Origin: Leptospiraceae bacterium | GTDB lineage: Bacteria; Spirochaetota; Leptospiria; Leptospirales; Leptonemataceae | Assembly: GCA_026418015.1 (NCBI GenBank) | Contig: JAOACE010000020.1 | Coordinates: forward strand, 1 to 64,000 | DNA: 64,000 nucleotides | Direction of reading: 5' to 3' | Part shown: positions 56,020 through 64,000 of the stretch, one piece after another | Numbering within the stretch: position 1 is the stretch's first letter | How the letters are laid out: every line of letters begins with the position of its first letter | Made by a program: the position numbers and the translations under genes | Notes under the pieces: model-generated | Told to the model about the DNA's origin: nothing | Databases searched by the model: none | The model's input: the letters and a program-made list of their open reading frames with translations, nothing else

Positions 56020-58599
56020 ATGAAAACAACATATTCAAGCAAAGTTATAATGAGCGAAGTTTTTTTAGAAGATATTATGTACAACTATAACCAAGAAAAA
56101 CAAAACTTTTTTATTTTACAATTTAAATCCAAGGGCATTAATAAAATTATTTTTATTACAAAACATTATAACAAAGATTTAGAACATTTTAGCATAAAGT
56201 GTATACAAAAAAATTTACAAGTTTTAATATTGTTCGAGAAAACTATCTTGGAAAATCCAGAAGAAATAGAAAATTTTGTTAAAGAAACAGATAAAATTTT
56301 GATAGTATTTTCGAAACATTGTCTACAAGCCAGAAATAAACTTTTAAACGATATAAACTTTGATCCAATCAGAGATGATATTGCAATTCAGAACGATATA
56401 GATGATAATTATAACATTAAATTAGAAAATAATAAAAAAAATACTATACCAAATGATCAAATTATCTCTCCTCACCAAATAACAGAAGAACAAGAAAATT
56501 TAAATGATGAAAAAATCCAACAATCGGAAGAACCAACTTTTATTACAAAAGAAGAAGAATTCACTGAACCAGCAATAAATTCAAATATTACAACAATAAA
56601 CAATCATAAAAGTAACACACAAAACGTTGATCTTCAAACTGATTCTAAGAAAATTGAACAACAAGAATCGTTAGAAGCAATTAGTTTACAAGAAAAAATA
56701 AATCAATTAAAACAAGAAGAGCCACCAACGACAAAACAAAAAAATGCAAGTATTTTTAAAAAATATAACCTAACCATTCGTTCGAAGTTGATGAGTATTA
56801 CAGCTCTATTAATCATTATTTCTCTTTCTGCAATGATTTTTGCAGCATCATATTTTTTTAAAAGAGATATAGAAACTCAAATACAAACAAATAATGCCAA
56901 TATAGTAAATATTGTTTCTCAAAAAATAGAAGATTTATTGCAACAAATCTACTTCGATTCCGATTTAATCATTAAAACAAAAGATGCAAAAAATCAACCT
57001 ATCGTAAAACTAGACAGCTTCGAAAATCCTTATATATTTGCAATTGGTATTGCAAAACCAGAAAAAAATAGTTTTTCAATAGAAAAATGGTATACAAACG
57101 ATTTACTATTGCAACAAAATGCTCTAATAACCAATGATTTCGAAAAAATTATTCCTAGTTATCAAGATTCTATTGCCTTATCGTTAACGGGTATTTATAA
57201 CGTCACAAATGTATCTCCAAATTTTAATATTCCTATGCTATTATTTACAGCACCTGCAAAAGATTATCCTGGTCGATTAATCTTGGTTTTTATCAATGGT
57301 AAAAAGATCATCGATGATTTTCCTTCCGAAGAAAACTCTAAAACATTTATGGTAAACAGAAAAGGTGATGTATTAACTTTTCCAGAAATCGAATTGGTTC
57401 GCATTGCAGCGAATCTTTCGGATATGCCCATAGTTAAAATGATGTTAGAAAGTAAATTAGATAATGGATTAACCAACTTTGTATATAAAAATCAAGAATA
57501 CTTGGGAGCATATAAGAAGATCTCTATTGGTGGCATAGGAATTGTAAAAATTACCGAAGCGAACAAAGCATTTCAACCAGTATATACAACTCAGCGAAGA
57601 AATATATATATATTAGGCATTGTTTTAGTAATAGGTATTATTGTGATATATTTCTTTTCTAAAACGATTTCCCAACCTATAAAAGAATTAGCTATTGCAA
57701 CAGAAAAAGTAGAACAAGAAGATTATTCTGTTAGAGTAATTCCCAGGACAAAAGATGAAGTAGGGCTATTGGCATATTCTTTTAATAAAATGGTGCAAGG
57801 ATTAGAAGAAAGAGAAAGAATGAAGGATGCATTTGGTAGGTTTGTTAACAAAGAAATAGCTGAAAAAGCATTAAGAGGAGAAATTAAATTAGGAGGCGAA
57901 AAAAAAGAATGTACGATATTTTTTTCGGATTTAAGAGGCTTTACTGCGATGTCAGAAAAAATGAAGCCAGAAGAAGTAGTAGAATACCTCAACCGTTATT
58001 TTACTATCATGGTTGATTGCGTAGAAAAAACACATGGTATCGTAGATAAATTCATTGGTGATGCTATTATGGCTACTTGGGGTACAGTATCTGGATATGG
58101 TAATCATACCGAAAACGCCATAAATGGTGCATTACTAATGAGAAAAGCTTTGATTGAATTCAATCAATACAACAAAAAACATAACTTACCAATTGCTAAA
58201 ATGGGTTGTGGAATAAACACTGGGGAGGTTATTTCTGGACAAATTGGTTCAGAAAAGCGATTAGAATTTACTGTAATTGGCGATGCTGTAAACTTAGCTT
58301 CTCGAATAGAATCCTTAAATAAACCCTTTGCAACGGATATTTTAATTTCCCAAGATGCTTATGATAGAGTTAAAGATATTTTCGATGTAGTAAAAATGCC
58401 TGCAATCAAAGTTAAAGGGAAATCCGAACCACAAACCATCTATTGTGTTCTTGGTAGAAAAGACGATCCCAATCGCCCCAAAACGTTAGATGAATTAAGA
58501 AAACTAGTTGGTATTGATTGGAAACCACAAATCAAAGAAGGACAAGAAACATTGGGAGAAGATCAAGATGAAGAAAAAAAATATGAAATTTTACAATAA
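56020..58599 (+). CDS. Membrane adenylate cyclase (class III) with HAMP domain
   Basis: 859 residues. An N-terminal soluble domain (1-120) of unknown type is joined by a low-complexity Gln/Glu/Asn linker to a membrane segment (257-280), a periplasmic sensor (about 281-525), a second membrane segment (528-546), HAMP, and a class III cyclase domain. Catalytic set: metal Asp637 (FSDLRGFT) and Asp681 (FIGDAIMA), Lys677 and Thr751 (purine pocket), Asn758 and Arg762. Lys with Thr favours ATP over GTP. The cytoplasmic N-terminal domain before the sensor is unusual. TTGATA stands 35 bases upstream of the ATG. The gene is coupled to a FecR-domain gene six bases downstream. Confidence 0.9.
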   Translation: MKTTYSSKVIMSEVFLEDIMYNYNQEKQNFFILQFKSKGINKIIFITKHYNKDLEHFSIKCIQKNLQVLILFEKTILENPEEIENFVKETDKILIVFSKHCLQARNKLLNDINFDPIRDDIAIQNDIDDNYNIKLENNKKNTIPNDQIISPHQITEEQENLNDEKIQQSEEPTFITKEEEFTEPAINSNITTINNHKSNTQNVDLQTDSKKIEQQESLEAISLQEKINQLKQEEPPTTKQKNASIFKKYNLTIRSKLMSITALLIIISLSAMIFAASYFFKRDIETQIQTNNANIVNIVSQKIEDLLQQIYFDSDLIIKTKDAKNQPIVKLDSFENPYIFAIGIAKPEKNSFSIEKWYTNDLLLQQNALITNDFEKIIPSYQDSIALSLTGIYNVTNVSPNFNIPMLLFTAPAKDYPGRLILVFINGKKIIDDFPSEENSKTFMVNRKGDVLTFPEIELVRIAANLSDMPIVKMMLESKLDNGLTNFVYKNQEYLGAYKKISIGGIGIVKITEANKAFQPVYTTQRRNIYILGIVLVIGIIVIYFFSKTISQPIKELAIATEKVEQEDYSVRVIPRTKDEVGLLAYSFNKMVQGLEERERMKDAFGRFVNKEIAEKALRGEIKLGGEKKECTIFFSDLRGFTAMSEKMKPEEVVEYLNRYFTIMVDCVEKTHGIVDKFIGDAIMATWGTVSGYGNHTENAINGALLMRKALIEFNQYNKKHNLPIAKMGCGINTGEVISGQIGSEKRLEFTVIGDAVNLASRIESLNKPFATDILISQDAYDRVKDIFDVVKMPAIKVKGKSEPQTIYCVLGRKDDPNRPKTLDELRKLVGIDWKPQIKEGQETLGEDQDEEKKYEILQ

Positions 58600-58604
58600 A
58601 AGAT

Positions 58605-60734
58605 ATGGTATTAAAAAATAATACTTCGGATAATAAAAACATTTACTATATTAAAATTGACGAAAAAAAAAGTGATTTCGTTTTTATCGTTGTTTCTATA
58701 ATTATTCTGTCAATTCTATCGTATTTGTTATATCATGATATATATAAATCATCAGAGGGAGCTGGAAAGCCCATTGGTACAATTGTTTTTAAAAAAAGAG
58801 TGGCTTTAAGAAAACTAAAAAATCAATCCATTTGGGAATATCTGCAAAATGAATACCCTGTCTTCAATGGTGATGCTATAAAAACCGAAGAATTTTCCGA
58901 AGCTGTATTAAAATTAAACGATGGAACAGAAATAGCACTCAATGAAAATACCTTTATCGTTTTAAATTTTACAGACCAAGAAACAAAGATTGAATTCAAC
59001 TATGGAAGTATAGAAGCTAATTCTGAATCAAAAAATCAAATCAAAGTTAAAACACAAGATTCCGAAATCGAATTAACATCAGCAAATGCAAAACTTGTAC
59101 AAACTAACGATAACATACAAATACAATTAAAAAAAGGTAATGCCAATATTACGAAAAATAACAAAACAGAAACAATTAAAGAAAACGAAGTAGCTCTATT
59201 AGACAGAAAAAGCGAAGAAATCCAAAAACAACAAAACAGAATTGTTTATTTATCCCCTAACGATAATGAACGCTTTTTTACAACAGAACAAAATTTTAAA
59301 GTTAATTTTTCTTTCAACGCACAACCAAATAAAAACTACGAGCTCCAAATTTCTATGAATCCAAATTTTCGCCCTGTTTTATTAAAAATTCCCCTAAAAA
59401 ACAATCAAGCCACGATAGCTCTAAATCATGGAACATATTATTGGAAAATCATCGATAAGGATTCTGATCCCAATTTATCCAACTTTCGAAAATTTGTTAT
59501 ACTAAAGCAAGAAAAACCTTCTTTGTATTTACCAAAAAACAACCAAAAATTTACCACCAAAGATCAAATAAACATAGATTTTTCTTGGTCTAAATTGGAT
59601 TTAGCAAGCTCTTATGAAATATGGATCGATAACGATCCTAATTTTTCTGATCCCCAAAAAATCAATGTTTTAACAAATGGATTATCTATACCAATAAAAA
59701 TCAACAACAACAAAAATACTTTCTATTGGAAAGTAATTCCAAAATCCACCATAGAAAATGCTGTAAAAGAGTCAGAGACATTTAGTTTTTATGTAGAAAA
59801 GATTGCATCGTTAAAGCCTTCTATTTTACAATTTCCTAATAATGATATTTATCACATAAAATCTTTCGAAAAAGGCATCAATTTTAGTTGGCAAAACGAA
59901 ATTCCCAATAAACAAACATTACAAATTGCATTAGATAAAGAATTCAACCAAGTGATTTTAAATATTCCCGATATTACTTCAAACTTTTATTTGCTAAAAA
60001 AAGAATTACCTGTTGGTACTTATTATTGGAGAGTGATTAACCAAGACAATCTTTCTTCGAATGTTCATAAATTTACTATTACCAGTGCAGTAGGCATAGA
60101 AATGCTAACTCCACAAGAAAATAAAATCTTTTTTTACGAAAAAAACGACAATATACAATTTAGATGGAAAATAGAATTAGATAACATAAAATACAAGTTT
60201 GTCTTATCGAATAGCAAGAACTTTAATACACCAATCCTAGAAGAAACATTATCCGAACCAATAAAAATCATTTCTATAAATATTTTAAAAAAAGAAGGAG
60301 AATATTTCTGGAAAATAGAAATTATCAACAAAAACGATGATAGAAAACTAAACGAAAAAATATCGAATTTTTTTGTTTATCATTATCCGGAAAAAACAAA
60401 GATGATTCAACCAACTAATAACCAAGCCATTAACTTAATCAAAATGAACAATTTAGTCTTGCAATGGCAAAAAACAAATTATACCGATTTTTATTATATA
60501 GAAATCTACAAAAATGGGGAACGAATCTATAACGAAAAATCGAATCAAAATACTTTTAACTTTAAACAATTGAATTTACTTGGTATTGGAGTAGTCGATT
60601 TAAAAATATATTCTGTAAGAGTCATAGACAAAATTGAATATAAAAGCGAACCCGAAGTTTGTAGGATTATTCTCGAATATAAATTGGATAAAAAACCAGA
60701 ATTTTTAACACCAGATAAAATCATTATCGAGTAA
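58605..60734 (+). CDS. FecR-domain protein with Ig/FN3-like repeats
   Basis: 709 residues. One membrane segment (FVFIVVSIIILSILSYLLYH, 25-44) and a FecR domain (YPVFNGDAIKTEEFSEAVLK, then LNDGTEIALNENTFIVL). Three or four beta-sandwich repeats follow, of which the YYWKIIDKD, FYWKVIP, YYWRVINQ and YFWKIEI segments mark equivalent strands. Such repeats occur in surface-sensing proteins. In spirochaetes FecR proteins often lie beside adenylate cyclases. It is the second gene of the operon; the function with the cyclase is inferred. Confidence 0.82.
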   Translation: MVLKNNTSDNKNIYYIKIDEKKSDFVFIVVSIIILSILSYLLYHDIYKSSEGAGKPIGTIVFKKRVALRKLKNQSIWEYLQNEYPVFNGDAIKTEEFSEAVLKLNDGTEIALNENTFIVLNFTDQETKIEFNYGSIEANSESKNQIKVKTQDSEIELTSANAKLVQTNDNIQIQLKKGNANITKNNKTETIKENEVALLDRKSEEIQKQQNRIVYLSPNDNERFFTTEQNFKVNFSFNAQPNKNYELQISMNPNFRPVLLKIPLKNNQATIALNHGTYYWKIIDKDSDPNLSNFRKFVILKQEKPSLYLPKNNQKFTTKDQINIDFSWSKLDLASSYEIWIDNDPNFSDPQKINVLTNGLSIPIKINNNKNTFYWKVIPKSTIENAVKESETFSFYVEKIASLKPSILQFPNNDIYHIKSFEKGINFSWQNEIPNKQTLQIALDKEFNQVILNIPDITSNFYLLKKELPVGTYYWRVINQDNLSSNVHKFTITSAVGIEMLTPQENKIFFYEKNDNIQFRWKIELDNIKYKFVLSNSKNFNTPILEETLSEPIKIISINILKKEGEYFWKIEIINKNDDRKLNEKISNFFVYHYPEKTKMIQPTNNQAINLIKMNNLVLQWQKTNYTDFYYIEIYKNGERIYNEKSNQNTFNFKQLNLLGIGVVDLKIYSVRVIDKIEYKSEPEVCRIILEYKLDKKPEFLTPDKIIIE

Positions 60735-60738
60735 TTTT

Positions 60739-61779
60739 ATGAAGTATCATTATTTAAAAATATTTATAATTTTTATTATATTTATAGATGTTGTTCTTTT
60801 AAACGCACAAGAACCGAAAGAAGAGAAAAAAACCGTAAAATACACAGAAAAATGGACGAAAATCGAAGGCGTAGCAAAATATCGATTAGAAATTTACGAT
60901 ATAGACAATAAACCTATAAAAACAATCGAAACTGAAGAGAACGAAGTAGAAATCGAATTACTACCGGGTAAATATAAAAAACGATTAGGTCTAATCAATC
61001 CCTTTAACCAGATTTTTTTGTATACTGATTGGAAAACTTTCGAAATCATAGAAGTTCCTATTCCACGAGTAGCATACATAGAAAAAAAACCCATAAAATC
61101 GGATAAATCCCACGAAGAAATTCAAATATCTGTTAATGGAATAGTAGAAACAACTAAAATTTATCTTAAAGACAAAAATAATCAAATGATTCCCATAAAA
61201 TTTAAACAAATCGATACAAATAGAATTATTTTAGAAATTAATCCACAAACCTTATCAGCCGACAATTATGACATTGTTATAAAAAATTCCGAAAAAAAAT
61301 TTACCGAAATTCCTAATGCAATACAAATACAACAAAAGAAATCTTTTATTAGCCAAAACTGGAAATACCTAATTCCTGGAATTCCTCAAAAAGAGAGAAA
61401 ACAAGACACAAAAGGAAATATTTTGCAATGGGGTTTTGTAGGTTCACTTTTATCGGCAGGATATTTTTATCGTCAAGTAATCAATTATCAAAAACAGTAC
61501 GATAATTTGTTATTAATACAGCTTACAAACAATAATACATTTTACTTAATATCTCCACAATTTTTTAGAAATACAGATAGTGTTTTATTTCTTTATCAAC
61601 AAACTCAGGAAATTAGCAAAATAGAAAAAAAATTCCATCGAAATGCAAATGCATTTTATTATAGTTTGGGTCTTACTGCATTGTTTTATAGTTATCATTT
61701 AATTGATGTTTATTATTATGAATTTTATCTTAATCCTTCTAAAAAAGAAGTAGAATTGATGATCACAATTCCTTTTTAG
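60739..61779 (+). CDS. Exported protein of unknown function in the cyclase operon
   Basis: 346 residues. Signal peptide (YLKIFIIFIIFIDVVLLNA). The N-terminal half is beta-rich (EKWTKIEGVAKYRLEIYDID, LPGKYKKRLGLINPFNQIF), like the strands in the FecR protein upstream. The C-terminal half has hydrophobic segments (FVGSLLSAGYFYRQVI, NAFYYSLGLTALFYSYHLID). No family recognised. It starts four bases after the fecR-type stop, ends inside the convergent NnrS gene by 17 bases, and completes the operon. Confidence 0.68.
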   Translation: MKYHYLKIFIIFIIFIDVVLLNAQEPKEEKKTVKYTEKWTKIEGVAKYRLEIYDIDNKPIKTIETEENEVEIELLPGKYKKRLGLINPFNQIFLYTDWKTFEIIEVPIPRVAYIEKKPIKSDKSHEEIQISVNGIVETTKIYLKDKNNQMIPIKFKQIDTNRIILEINPQTLSADNYDIVIKNSEKKFTEIPNAIQIQQKKSFISQNWKYLIPGIPQKERKQDTKGNILQWGFVGSLLSAGYFYRQVINYQKQYDNLLLIQLTNNNTFYLISPQFFRNTDSVLFLYQQTQEISKIEKKFHRNANAFYYSLGLTALFYSYHLIDVYYYEFYLNPSKKEVELMITIPF

Positions 61780-62941
61780 AAGTTTTATAACGTTTGTGTA
61801 AATGATTGATAAAAAAAATAATAAATAGAATGATTGCTATTAATGCTGTTAAACTTGCATATTTTAGGTGGTTTTCGTAGGTTTTAACTAAGTATGCAGT
61901 AGCTCTTGTCCATAAGGCAATATAAATCAATGTAAAAATTGTGGCTAAAATTTTCGATTTTACTTCTAACGTTAAATCCAATTTTTCGTGAGATATCAAT
62001 ACCCTTCCCACTACGATTAAGACTAATCCTAAATATCCTCCTACAAATAAAATATGGTATAAATGCTGTTTATGTTCAGAAAACAAAGGAAACAAGAAAT
62101 GACCGATTACAATAGTATAAAGAAAAAGTTTGATAAAAAATGTATAAATACCTTTTCGTTGCGCTGGAAAATATAAATACCATGCTTCGTAAGACAAAAA
62201 TAAAACTAATATAGCTCTTATCCATAGAGATAAAATTTGATATCGAGTTGCTTCGAATATAAATGTAACAAGGAATAGAATACTAAAAATATACCAAAAC
62301 AAATGCGAATTATAAACTTTCTTTGATAAGATTTGATATTTTCTATTATCTGACAACGGTGTTGTTAATGTCAACATCGGAAAAAACTTCGTACCTACAC
62401 CAAAGAGTAATATCCAAAACATAGCATATAAATATAGAACGTGATAATACAGAAAAAATTCTGATCTGTTAAAAAAAACTGCGAATACTTGTGCCAAAAC
62501 CCCCATCAAACCTGCAATTAAAGATACAAAGATAAAAGGTGCAAATAGTGGATTACCAGACTTTCTTTTTAGAAATCTTAATAAAACGAAAGAAAAAACT
62601 TGCAATAAATAGATAAATTTTACGATTACATATAACTTTAAATTTCCCAAAAAATAAAAAACAAAAAGTAAAAGAATCCATAATATTGTTAAAAATATCT
62701 CGTACTCTTTGGCAAAAAATGAATTAAAAAATCTAGGTGTTGCCGTATACAAAAAACCTGTTGCAACAGGCATTAAATATAAAGTAATAAGGATTTCTCT
62801 ATGCCAAAAAATAATATTATAGTTAATTGGGTAAAGCACTAATATTAAACCACTAATCAATCCAATTATAGAGATGGGGAAAAAGAATCTATAAGGATTT
62901 TCTAATGTATTCTGCCATTGATTTTTATAATTTACAATCAT
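61763..62941 (-). CDS. NnrS family membrane protein
   Basis: 392 residues with about twelve membrane segments. The N-terminal pattern NPYRFFFPISIIGLISGLIL, HREILITLYLMPVATGFLYT, ATPRFFNS matches NnrS, a haem- and copper-containing membrane protein linked to nitric oxide tolerance. The His in FWHRE and LYYHVLYLY may bind metal. No nitric oxide reductase or NnrR genes are in view. It is convergent with the cyclase operon. A ribosome site (AGGAG) precedes its ATG. Confidence 0.82.
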   Translation of the reverse strand: MIVNYKNQWQNTLENPYRFFFPISIIGLISGLILVLYPINYNIIFWHREILITLYLMPVATGFLYTATPRFFNSFFAKEYEIFLTILWILLLFVFYFLGNLKLYVIVKFIYLLQVFSFVLLRFLKRKSGNPLFAPFIFVSLIAGLMGVLAQVFAVFFNRSEFFLYYHVLYLYAMFWILLFGVGTKFFPMLTLTTPLSDNRKYQILSKKVYNSHLFWYIFSILFLVTFIFEATRYQILSLWIRAILVLFLSYEAWYLYFPAQRKGIYTFFIKLFLYTIVIGHFLFPLFSEHKQHLYHILFVGGYLGLVLIVVGRVLISHEKLDLTLEVKSKILATIFTLIYIALWTRATAYLVKTYENHLKYASLTALIAIILFIIFFINHLHKRYKTSKKEL

Positions 62942-63041
62942 TATATAAGACTCCTAATTCGTAATTCAATATTAAGAAAAATTAAACCATCTCTATTGGC
63001 AAACAAAAAATGTTCTAGATTGTTAGAATAGTTGTTTTTAT

Positions 63042-63047
63042 TGACAC
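63042..63047 (+). promoter_or_regulatory. -35 box (TTGACA) 35 bases before an ATG
   Basis: TTGACA followed by CAAAAAA, starting 35 bases before the ATG at 63077, the same string and spacing as at 31111. The following stretch is almost pure T, so the -10 is not defined. Confidence 0.35.
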
Positions 63048-63076
63048 AAAAAAAAGTTGATTTTTTTTGTTTTTTT

Positions 63077-64000
63077 ATGATAACCCACGAGATTTATTTT
63101 AGAATTCCTAAACTTTTACAAAGTTCTTTTTTGCAAACAAGTTTAGCTTCTTTAAAAATAGGTAATCAAATAAAATTCTTGCAACAAATATCACGATACG
63201 AATTGATCAAAACCAAAAAAGGTGTTCGATTGTTAGGTTCTTATACAAAAGCACCGAATAAATTTGTATCCAAAGGGCTTGTAATTTTATTACATGGGTG
63301 GGAAGGTAGTATAGAATCCTCTTACATTATACGTATGGCAAATTTTCTTGTTGCAAATGGTTTTGATGTATTTAGGTTAAATTTTCGTGATCATGGCAAT
63401 ACCCATCATCTAAACGAAGGGATTTTTCTAGGAACTTTGATTGAAGAAGTTTACGATGCAATCATCCAGATTATGGAAAAATACAATGTACCTACTTACG
63501 TTGTGGGATTCTCTTTGGGTGGAAACTTTGCAATTCGATTTGGATTACTCTATAACCAAAAAGTTCGAAATAAAAAAGATAAAAATCAAAAGGATTTATT
63601 AGAATTTGTATTTGCTGTATCGCCTGCATTAGATCCTAGAAAAACTACCATGGTAATCGATCAGGACAAAATTTATAAAAAATATTTTCTTTCAAAATGG
63701 AAAGAATCCCTAAGGCTAAAAGAACACTACTTCCCATATTTGTATCATTTTGAACCCTATATGAAGATAGATTCGATCATGGAATTAACAGAAAAAGGAA
63801 TTATGAAATATTCTCACTTTAAAAATGTAGATGATTACTTTTCTCATTATACTATCTCGAATTTTTCTTTTAAAAACCTCAAAATACCTTTGTATATTCT
63901 AACAGCTCACGATGATCCCATTATACCCGTAGAAGATTTTTATTTTTTAAAAGATATTCCCAAAGTTCATCTATATATTACCGATAAAGGTGGTCATAAT
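63077..64000 (+). CDS. Alpha/beta hydrolase, YheT-like (3' end outside window)
   Basis: 308 codons are visible and open to the window edge. The alpha/beta-hydrolase plan is clear: oxyanion region LVILLHGWEGS, FRLNFRDHGNTHH, nucleophile elbow VVGFSLGGNFAI (Ser), acid in LTAHDDPIIP and the catalytic His in KGGHN at the window end. The RDHG and 'HGWEG' pattern with 'GFSLGGN' is that of the YheT/EMB8 esterase group. The substrate is unknown. There is no ribosome site; the start sits 35 bases after a TTGACA. Confidence 0.8.
   Translation, partial: MITHEIYFRIPKLLQSSFLQTSLASLKIGNQIKFLQQISRYELIKTKKGVRLLGSYTKAPNKFVSKGLVILLHGWEGSIESSYIIRMANFLVANGFDVFRLNFRDHGNTHHLNEGIFLGTLIEEVYDAIIQIMEKYNVPTYVVGFSLGGNFAIRFGLLYNQKVRNKKDKNQKDLLEFVFAVSPALDPRKTTMVIDQDKIYKKYFLSKWKESLRLKEHYFPYLYHFEPYMKIDSIMELTEKGIMKYSHFKNVDDYFSHYTISNFSFKNLKIPLYILTAHDDPIIPVEDFYFLKDIPKVHLYITDKGGHN

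Overview
The window reads as the chromosome of an AT-rich spirochaete, most likely in or near the Leptospirales (moderate confidence). This rests on the gene order rpsP-khpA-rimM-trmD-rplS-rnhB-(small ORF)-flhB-like-HD-GYP-yraN, a Gsp type II secretion cluster, a class III adenylate cyclase followed by a FecR protein, paired ArsA-type ATPases and a ferrochelatase gene. No rRNA, tRNA or CRISPR array was recognised.

Region 1 (1-9,900) is accessory DNA and visibly less AT-rich than the rest up to about 6.5 kb. A XerC/D-type recombinase gene, frameshifted and cut off at its 3' end, is followed by an integron-like series of gene cassettes. These carry a 1,487-aa sacsin/NO VEIN-type ATPase with a DUF3883 nuclease-like tail, an RmuC family protein, a type II restriction-modification pair whose endonuclease is frameshifted, and an almost empty unit. 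Inverted-repeat sites resembling attC separate them. A transposase remnant and a promoter with no clear gene complete the region.

Region 2 (9,900-31,000) is core-like and has short, often convergent or divergent units: an MDR oxidoreductase, a radical SAM/SPASM protein, a ChlI/MoxR AAA ATPase followed by two overlapping ArsA-like ATPases with complementary P-loop defects, YqgE, GlsB/YeaQ, GpmI, RlpA, HemH, a haem protein, a degenerate phosphoglycerate-kinase relative, the NfeD-slipin pair, SixA, RsmA and ComEC.

Region 3 (31,900-41,250, minus strand) is a type II secretion cluster, gspC-D-E-F-G-H-I-J in transcription order, with a LysM/M23 peptidase and a small lipoprotein gene upstream. Recognisable gspK, gspL and gspM are absent.

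Region 4 (41,270-55,850) starts with a degenerate ComM-like gene on the plus strand. The rest is a long minus-strand run of translation and division genes: typA, an RsbW-like kinase, lplA, glyA, infC-rpmI-rplT, a ZapB-like gene with zapA, a 6S-like RNA, then rpsP to yraN.

Region 5 (56,000-64,000) holds the adenylate cyclase, the FecR protein and an unknown exported protein in one operon, a convergent NnrS membrane protein, and an alpha/beta hydrolase cut by the window end.

The most notable signals are the cassette array with its attC-like sites and lost recombinase, the ArsA pair that looks built for one composite active site, several pseudo-enzymes with lost catalytic motifs (PGK, ComM, HD-GYP), and a recurrent -35-like box 34-35 bases upstream of ATG codons that suggests frequent leaderless transcription.
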